A stretch of DNA of 64,000 nucleotides from Nibrella viscosa. Lineage in GTDB: Bacteria; Bacteroidota; Bacteroidia; Cytophagales; Spirosomataceae. The position numbers and the translations under genes are program-made. The notes under the pieces were generated by a model. The model worked only from the letters and a program-made list of their open reading frames with translations. It had not been told where the DNA came from and did not search any database. Below, piece after piece: positions 59,808 to 64,000 of this stretch (position 1 is the first letter of the stretch; each line of letters opens with the position of its first letter). The stretch lies in contig NZ_BAABHB010000008.1 of NCBI RefSeq assembly GCF_039541875.1, forward strand, positions 62,001-126,000, in the 5' to 3' direction.

Positions 59808-59834
59808 TGGTTTGAGAAGTTTTAAGGTTAAGTA
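59808..59834 (+). repeat. Degenerate GGTTTGA-type heptads after msrB
   Basis: TGGTTTGAGAAGTTTTAAGG follows the msrB stop and resembles one arm of the heptad hairpins at 19116 and 26193. No opposite arm is seen, so it may be a decayed copy. Confidence 0.3.
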
Positions 59835-59839
59835 GCCGC

Positions 59840-59874
59840 AAAACCGGCAGATGTCGCCGGTTTTTTGTTTTTTT
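59840..59874 (+). terminator. Rho-independent terminator after msrB
   Basis: AAAACCGGC (59840-59848), loop AGATGTC, GCCGGTTTT (59856-59864), continuing into TTTTGTTTTTTT. It ends about six bases before the next start codon. Confidence 0.9.
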
Positions 59875-59879
59875 GAGGT

Positions 59880-61160
59880 ATGGTAAAATACCTCCTCCCG
59901 GCGCTCCTGCTTCTATCCATTCTAAGCTGTTCACCCGCCCGGCGCATTAGCCGGGATCTTCAGCGTAACGCTGCCTATACCGACCACTTCACCGGCTTTG
60001 CCTTGTATGACCCCGGTCAGCAGAAAACGTTGGTAGCTTACAACGCCGATAAGTATTTTGTGCCGGCCTCCAATACCAAGCTGTTCAGTTTCTACGCCGG
60101 TCTGACGGCGCTGGGCGATTCCATTCCGGCACTGCGGTACGTAGTGCGGGGCGACTCGCTGATTTTCTGGGGCACCGGCAACCCGTTGTTGCTCAACCCC
60201 GATCTGCCCGATACGGCCGCCCTGCGTTTTCTGCGGAGCCGACCTGAAAAGCTTTTTTTTTCGGTCCGCAATTTTTCAGGCCCTAGGTTCGGCCCCGGCT
60301 GGTCGTGGGATGATTATAACGATTACTACTCGACGGAGATAGCGCCCTTCCCGATATATGGCAACATTGTGCGGTTTATCGCCCCCGACCGGGTACCGAA
60401 CTTTTATGTACATCCCCGCTTCTTTGCGGATAGTGTCCGGCGTTCGACCAACCCCAAAGAGCCTGCTATTATGCGCAGAGCCGAGTGGGCGAACCAGTTT
60501 ATTCGTCCGGCAGCCGATAAGCCTTTCCAGCGAGATGTGCCGTTTCACTGGACGCCCTTATTGGCGACAAAACTGCTAACCGATACGCTGAAACGGGAGG
60601 TGCATTTAATAAACAGACCCTTCGACCGGTCGGCTAAGGTACTATACGGGCTACCGACCGACTCGCTGTATAAGCGGATGCTCCAGGTCAGTGACAACAT
60701 GCTGGCCGACCATCTGCTGCTACTCGTTTCTTCCACCAGTGATACCCTGAACGCACAAGGGGCCATTCAGCAAATGCTGGCGAAGTACCTCAGTGATCTG
60801 CCCGGCCGGGCGGTATGGGTAGACGGCTCCGGCTTATCGCGGTATAACCTCTTTACTCCGAATCAACTCATTGCGCTGTTGCAGAAGATATACAAGCAAG
60901 TACCCCAGGAACGCCTGTTCCAGCTACTACCTGCCGGTGGCCGCTCCGGTACACTGCGGACGCTACACAAGACAGACCAGCCGTATATTTTTGCTAAGTC
61001 CGGTTCCCTCAGTGGTGTGTATAACCTCAGCGGCTATCTAATTACCCGAACTGGCAGGGTGCTGCTGTTCAGTATGATGCACAACAACTTTGTACAGCCA
61101 ACCAGCGAAATCCGCAAGCGCACTGCCGATTTCCTGGAGAGAGTACGAAACCGCTTTTAA
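59880..61160 (+). CDS. dacB: D-alanyl-D-alanine carboxypeptidase/endopeptidase, PBP4 type (S13)
   Basis: Encodes 426 residues. Lipoprotein signal MVKYLLPALLLLSILSC. Penicillin-binding motifs: SxxK in PASNTKLFSF, SxN as SDN in LQVSDNMLAD, and KSG in FAKSGSLSGVYNL. The VDGSGLSRYNLFTPNQLI stretch is typical of family S13. It trims or cleaves peptidoglycan cross-links in the periplasm. Shorter than E. coli DacB, as usual for Bacteroidota members with a reduced insertion domain. Its last four bases overlap the end of the convergent permease gene. Confidence 0.9.
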   Translation: MVKYLLPALLLLSILSCSPARRISRDLQRNAAYTDHFTGFALYDPGQQKTLVAYNADKYFVPASNTKLFSFYAGLTALGDSIPALRYVVRGDSLIFWGTGNPLLLNPDLPDTAALRFLRSRPEKLFFSVRNFSGPRFGPGWSWDDYNDYYSTEIAPFPIYGNIVRFIAPDRVPNFYVHPRFFADSVRRSTNPKEPAIMRRAEWANQFIRPAADKPFQRDVPFHWTPLLATKLLTDTLKREVHLINRPFDRSAKVLYGLPTDSLYKRMLQVSDNMLADHLLLLVSSTSDTLNAQGAIQQMLAKYLSDLPGRAVWVDGSGLSRYNLFTPNQLIALLQKIYKQVPQERLFQLLPAGGRSGTLRTLHKTDQPYIFAKSGSLSGVYNLSGYLITRTGRVLLFSMMHNNFVQPTSEIRKRTADFLERVRNRF

Positions 61161-62461
61161 GCCTGTTTGATGAGCCGATACGCCGGATAGCTGATGGCAA
61201 TAAAGCCGATGGCGTATAGACTACTGCTTGGATCGCCGATAACCACGCCCACCAGAAAGGCCAGCGATGCAATCAACAATGTCCAGGTAGAAAACGGATA
61301 GCCCCAGGCCAGAAACGGACGCTTCAGGTCAGGCTCCGTCTGCCGTAGCCGGATTAGTGAGGCAAAGCCTGATGCGTAGCACAGCACGAAGAAGAAAGTA
61401 GCAATGTCGGAGAGCTTTTCGTAGGTATTCGTCAGGATAAAAAGAATGGAGGTGCTCGCCGTCAGAATCATGGCGATACCGGGCGTACCTCCGGCATTTA
61501 CCGAAACAATTTGCTTAAAGAACAGCCCGTCGCGGGCCATGGAGAAGATAACGCGGGGATTAAACATAATCTGGGCGTTGATAATACCCATGATGGAAAT
61601 CATCAGCAGAAACGTAACCGCCCGGGCGCTGGCCGGACCGTAAATCGCCTGAATGGCATCAGCCGCCGGTAGCTTGGACTGGGCCAGCTCCGGTACCGAC
61701 AAAACGTACAGCAGCGCTACATTGACCAGCACATAAATAGTGATGATCATCAGCACCCCGCCCATCATGGAGCGTGGCAGGTTCTTGTCCGGGTTTACAT
61801 CTTCTTCCGTAAAATACGCGGCTGTGTGCCAGCCGTCGTAGGTATAAAAAACGGATTGCAAGGCGGCCAGTATCCCTACCCACAGACCACCCTGCGCCAG
61901 CGGCTTAAACGACTCGGCCGGGACGTTGGCCGGTGTATCGAACGCAAAGCAGGCCACCACAAAGGCCAGCAGCCCCACGGCTTTTACAAAGCTCATGACC
62001 TCCTGCGCCCGGCTGGCTAACCGAACGCCTACCCAGTGAAAAGCCACGAACGCCACCAGAATGCCGATGGCCATTGTTTTGATGAGGTCCGTGCTACCGG
62101 GTATCAGTAAAGCGATGTACTCGCTCATCACCGAAGCCGAAAACGCCATGGCCGCCGTACTCCCCAGCCAGCTAACCAGCCCAATGACAAAGCCGACGTA
62201 ATTGCCGAACGCCCGGCGGGCATACACATACCAGGCTCCGGCTTTGGGCAGCATCGTTCCCAGTTCAATGATAGACAACGAACCAACCAGCGCGTACAGT
62301 CCGACAATAAGCCAGATTGCAATGATAAGGGTTGGATCGCCCAGTTCGGCAGCAATGGTGCCGGGTCGGCGTAAGATGCCCGTGCCGATGGTACCGCCAA
62401 TGGTAACCGCGATGCCGAAGCCCACGCCCAGCAGGCGCGAGAGGTGAGTACGTTTGGCCAT
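61157..62461 (-). CDS. APC-family amino acid permease
   Basis: Encodes 434 residues with about twelve membrane helices. The first helix region GIAVTIGGTIGTGILRRPGT contains the GIG(T/S)GI substrate-binding break of APC transporters, and GWHTAAYFTEEDVNPDKNLP is the conserved loop after helix 6. Resembles the LAT/YfnA-like amino acid exchangers; the substrate is unknown. ATG 62461 begins MAKRTHLSRLLGVGFG. Divergent from crcB, with only 51 bases between the starts. Confidence 0.92.
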   Translation of the reverse strand: MAKRTHLSRLLGVGFGIAVTIGGTIGTGILRRPGTIAAELGDPTLIIAIWLIVGLYALVGSLSIIELGTMLPKAGAWYVYARRAFGNYVGFVIGLVSWLGSTAAMAFSASVMSEYIALLIPGSTDLIKTMAIGILVAFVAFHWVGVRLASRAQEVMSFVKAVGLLAFVVACFAFDTPANVPAESFKPLAQGGLWVGILAALQSVFYTYDGWHTAAYFTEEDVNPDKNLPRSMMGGVLMIITIYVLVNVALLYVLSVPELAQSKLPAADAIQAIYGPASARAVTFLLMISIMGIINAQIMFNPRVIFSMARDGLFFKQIVSVNAGGTPGIAMILTASTSILFILTNTYEKLSDIATFFFVLCYASGFASLIRLRQTEPDLKRPFLAWGYPFSTWTLLIASLAFLVGVVIGDPSSSLYAIGFIAISYPAYRLIKQA

Positions 62462-62497
62462 ATGCGGCTAAAATAAGGTTTTTCCCCTAAAACCCTG

Positions 62498-62505
62498 TAA
62501 GTTTA
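62498..62505 (+). promoter_or_regulatory. Possible -7 box of crcB
   Basis: TAAGTTTA differs from TAnnTTTG in the last base and ends seven bases before ATG 62513, so the transcript would be nearly leaderless, as for the GH3 gene. Confidence 0.35.
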
Positions 62506-62512
62506 CCGCGTA

Positions 62513-62905
62513 ATGAGAGCTATTCTGACAAATCCGTATCTGCTGGTGCTGGTCGGTGGCGGAGTAGGCAGTTTGCTGCGTTACCAGACCGCCCGCTGGC
62601 TATCGGCTACCGTTTTGGGTGTTGTGTTTCCGTCGGCGATTCTGCTGGTCAATGTAGCCGCCAGCGGTGTGTTGGGGTTAGTTCTTGGATGGGCGTTAGC
62701 GCGGTCGGGTGGCAGCGACGAGCTCCGGCTGCTGGTCGGTGTTGGGTTTTGCGGAGGGCTGAGCACGTTCTCTACGTTTAGTATAGATACCCTGCTGCTG
62801 TTGCAGCAAGGCCGCTGGGGAGCCGCGTTGGTGAACATTACCCTAAACGTGATTTGCTGTTTGCTGGCTTCGATGGCTGGCTTCTGGCTTGGGTCGAAGT
62901 TGTAA
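62513..62905 (+). CDS. crcB: Fluoride exporter CrcB/Fluc
   Basis: Encodes 130 residues with four helices. LVGGGVGSLLRYQTARWLS, the conserved Asn in ILLVNVAASGVLGLVLGWA, and the break GVGFCGGLSTFSTFSIDTLL, with the Thr/Ser and Phe residues of the fluoride track, are all present. It works as a dual-topology dimer in the inner membrane. No fluoride riboswitch fits into the 51-base leader. Single gene, not paired with a second crcB. Confidence 0.95.
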   Translation: MRAILTNPYLLVLVGGGVGSLLRYQTARWLSATVLGVVFPSAILLVNVAASGVLGLVLGWALARSGGSDELRLLVGVGFCGGLSTFSTFSIDTLLLLQQGRWGAALVNITLNVICCLLASMAGFWLGSKL

Positions 62906-62943
62906 AACGGACCGAACAATACACCCGCCAACCAATTTGTATT

Positions 62944-64000
62944 ATGAACCTGAAGTTGGGCTGTCGCCCAGCCGGATTTACAATCCGGGTTACTGTTATC
63001 GTATTAATGACCCATTTCGCTAACGCGCAGGATGATATAGCGCTGGCCCGTCGCCTGCATGACGCACATACTATATATAAGGAAGCAGCACTCACGCACC
63101 GCCGGTTTAAACACCAGGATATGCTGCCCCTGCTCAACCAATTAACCAGTCAACCCGTCTTCCAACTAAGCCAGGTGGGTGAGTCGGTGGAGAAGCGGTC
63201 GATTCATCAGGTGAAGGCGGGAAACGGACCGGCAAAGGTGCTGCTGTGGTCGCAGATGCACGGCGACGAAGCCACGGCGACCATGGCGATATTCGATATT
63301 TTCAACTTCCTGCAGGGTAAAAACGACGGTTTTGATGAGTTGAGGGCTTCTATCCTCAGCAAGACAACGCTCTATTTTGTACCGATGCTCAACCCCGACG
63401 GGGCCGAGCGGTTCCAGCGCCGGAACGCGCTTGATATTGACCTGAACCGCGATGCCCTGCGGCTGCAATCGCCGGAAGCAATCCTGCTGAAAAACCTGCA
63501 GCAGACGCTGCAACCGCTGGTGGGCTTTAACCTCCACGACCAGAGTCCACGTTACAGCATCGGCAAAACCGGTAAACAGGCGGCTATTACGTTTCTGGCC
63601 ACGGCGTACGACGAAAACCGTTCGCTGAACCCGGTGCGCGAGCGGTCGATGCGGCTGATTGTGGGCATGAACCGGGTGCTGCAACAGTTTATTCCCGGTC
63701 AGGTTGGCCGTTATGACGATGAGTTTGAGCCTCGGGCGTTCGGGGATAATATCCAGAAGTGGGGCACCACGCTGGTTCTGATTGAATCGGGGGGCTATGC
63801 CAACGATCCCGAAAAGCAGTACCTCCGCCAGCTCAACTTCGTGGCTATCCTGACCGCCCTGAAAGCCATTGCCGACCAGTCCTATGAGAAAGAGACTATC
63901 GACGAGTACTCCGCCATTCCGGAAAACGGTAAGCAACTGTTTGATGTGCTAATTCGCAACGCCCAGGTGAACTACAACGGTGCCAGCTTTAAAGTAGATA
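62944..64000 (+). CDS. M14-family zinc carboxypeptidase (3' end outside the window)
   Basis: ATG 62944 opens a frame that stays open to the window edge (352 codons). An N-terminal signal (TVIVLMTHFANAQ) indicates export. Zinc ligands and catalytic residues of the M14 fold are visible: SQMHGDEATAT (HxxE), MLNPDGAERFQRRNALDIDL followed by NRD, FNLHDQSP (third zinc His) and LIESGG (catalytic Glu). The order and spacing match bacterial M14 peptidases of the succinylglutamate-desuccinylase/carboxypeptidase type. The end of the protein is not visible. Confidence 0.9.
   Translation, partial: MNLKLGCRPAGFTIRVTVIVLMTHFANAQDDIALARRLHDAHTIYKEAALTHRRFKHQDMLPLLNQLTSQPVFQLSQVGESVEKRSIHQVKAGNGPAKVLLWSQMHGDEATATMAIFDIFNFLQGKNDGFDELRASILSKTTLYFVPMLNPDGAERFQRRNALDIDLNRDALRLQSPEAILLKNLQQTLQPLVGFNLHDQSPRYSIGKTGKQAAITFLATAYDENRSLNPVRERSMRLIVGMNRVLQQFIPGQVGRYDDEFEPRAFGDNIQKWGTTLVLIESGGYANDPEKQYLRQLNFVAILTALKAIADQSYEKETIDEYSAIPENGKQLFDVLIRNAQVNYNGASFKVD

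Noticed and set aside
62462..62512. Fluoride riboswitch before crcB
   Set aside because: Only 51 bases separate the two starts and none of the conserved riboswitch core can be placed there.
1..64000. tRNA or rRNA genes, prophage, intact insertion sequence
   Set aside because: No cloverleaf with conserved T-arm, no rRNA-like sequence, and no transposase, integrase or phage structural gene was seen on either strand.

Overview
The window looks like a chromosome segment from a Cytophagales bacterium, probably the Spirosoma/Rudanella/Fibrella group (Bacteroidota). I infer this from the proteins (a pappalysin-type M43 protease, a GH3-family protein coupled to dxr, an 80-residue AtpC, DUF6702, DUF6265 and DUF6544 proteins), from start codons that lack Shine-Dalgarno sequences, and from several upstream boxes matching the Bacteroidota -7 consensus TAnnTTTG. 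No rRNA, tRNA, CRISPR array, prophage or intact insertion sequence was seen. Most of the window is ordinary core chromosome. The unusual material sits at the seams between conserved blocks.

Layout. 0-5.4 kb: DUF2306-type membrane protein, SGNH hydrolase, a GxxExxY remnant, an orphan MacB/LolD-type ABC ATPase and a 1002-residue membrane-TPR protein. 5.5-13.7 kb: a tight operon glgX - treZ - treY/malQ, with the last two enzymes fused in one 1410-residue chain. It turns glycogen into trehalose: GlgX debranches, TreY isomerises the reducing end, TreZ releases trehalose, and MalQ can rebuild the short leftover chains. 13.7-17.4 kb: two gene remnants, a flavin oxidoreductase, a short-chain dehydrogenase with a membrane anchor and six 11-residue LEA-like repeats, and a TerB-like protein. 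17.5-25.2 kb: atpD-atpC, prmA and a 1609-residue exported protein of unknown function. 25.3-32.8 kb: PfkB kinase, GNAT-like protein, cysS, M28 peptidase, a small lipoprotein, and on the minus strand an ECF sigma factor - anti-sigma - gmk - nadD operon. 33-35.6 kb: mreB-mreC-mreD. 35.7-43.1 kb: GH3-dxr, rseP, DUF6702, lon.

43-52.3 kb: sugar epimerases, a lactonase, a DUF1186 protein, a secreted M43 protease, an AI-2E transporter and a proline-iminopeptidase-like hydrolase. 52.3-56.2 kb is more accessory: a RelE/ParE toxin pair, a MarR regulator with a palindromic operator candidate, a broken PQQ-propeller gene, DUF6265, a two-domain universal stress protein and decayed fragments. 56.2-64 kb: DUF6544, recQ, msrB, PBP4-type carboxypeptidase, an APC permease, crcB and a zinc carboxypeptidase that runs off the window.

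Most notable observations: the SDR-membrane-hendecad fusion next to a trehalose operon (a possible water-stress neighbourhood); heptanucleotide-repeat hairpins ending 5-7 bases before two start codons; an inverted repeat overlapping the GH3-dxr promoter; and at least six decayed gene fragments in intergenic seams. All functions are inferred from sequence motifs alone; no database search was run.
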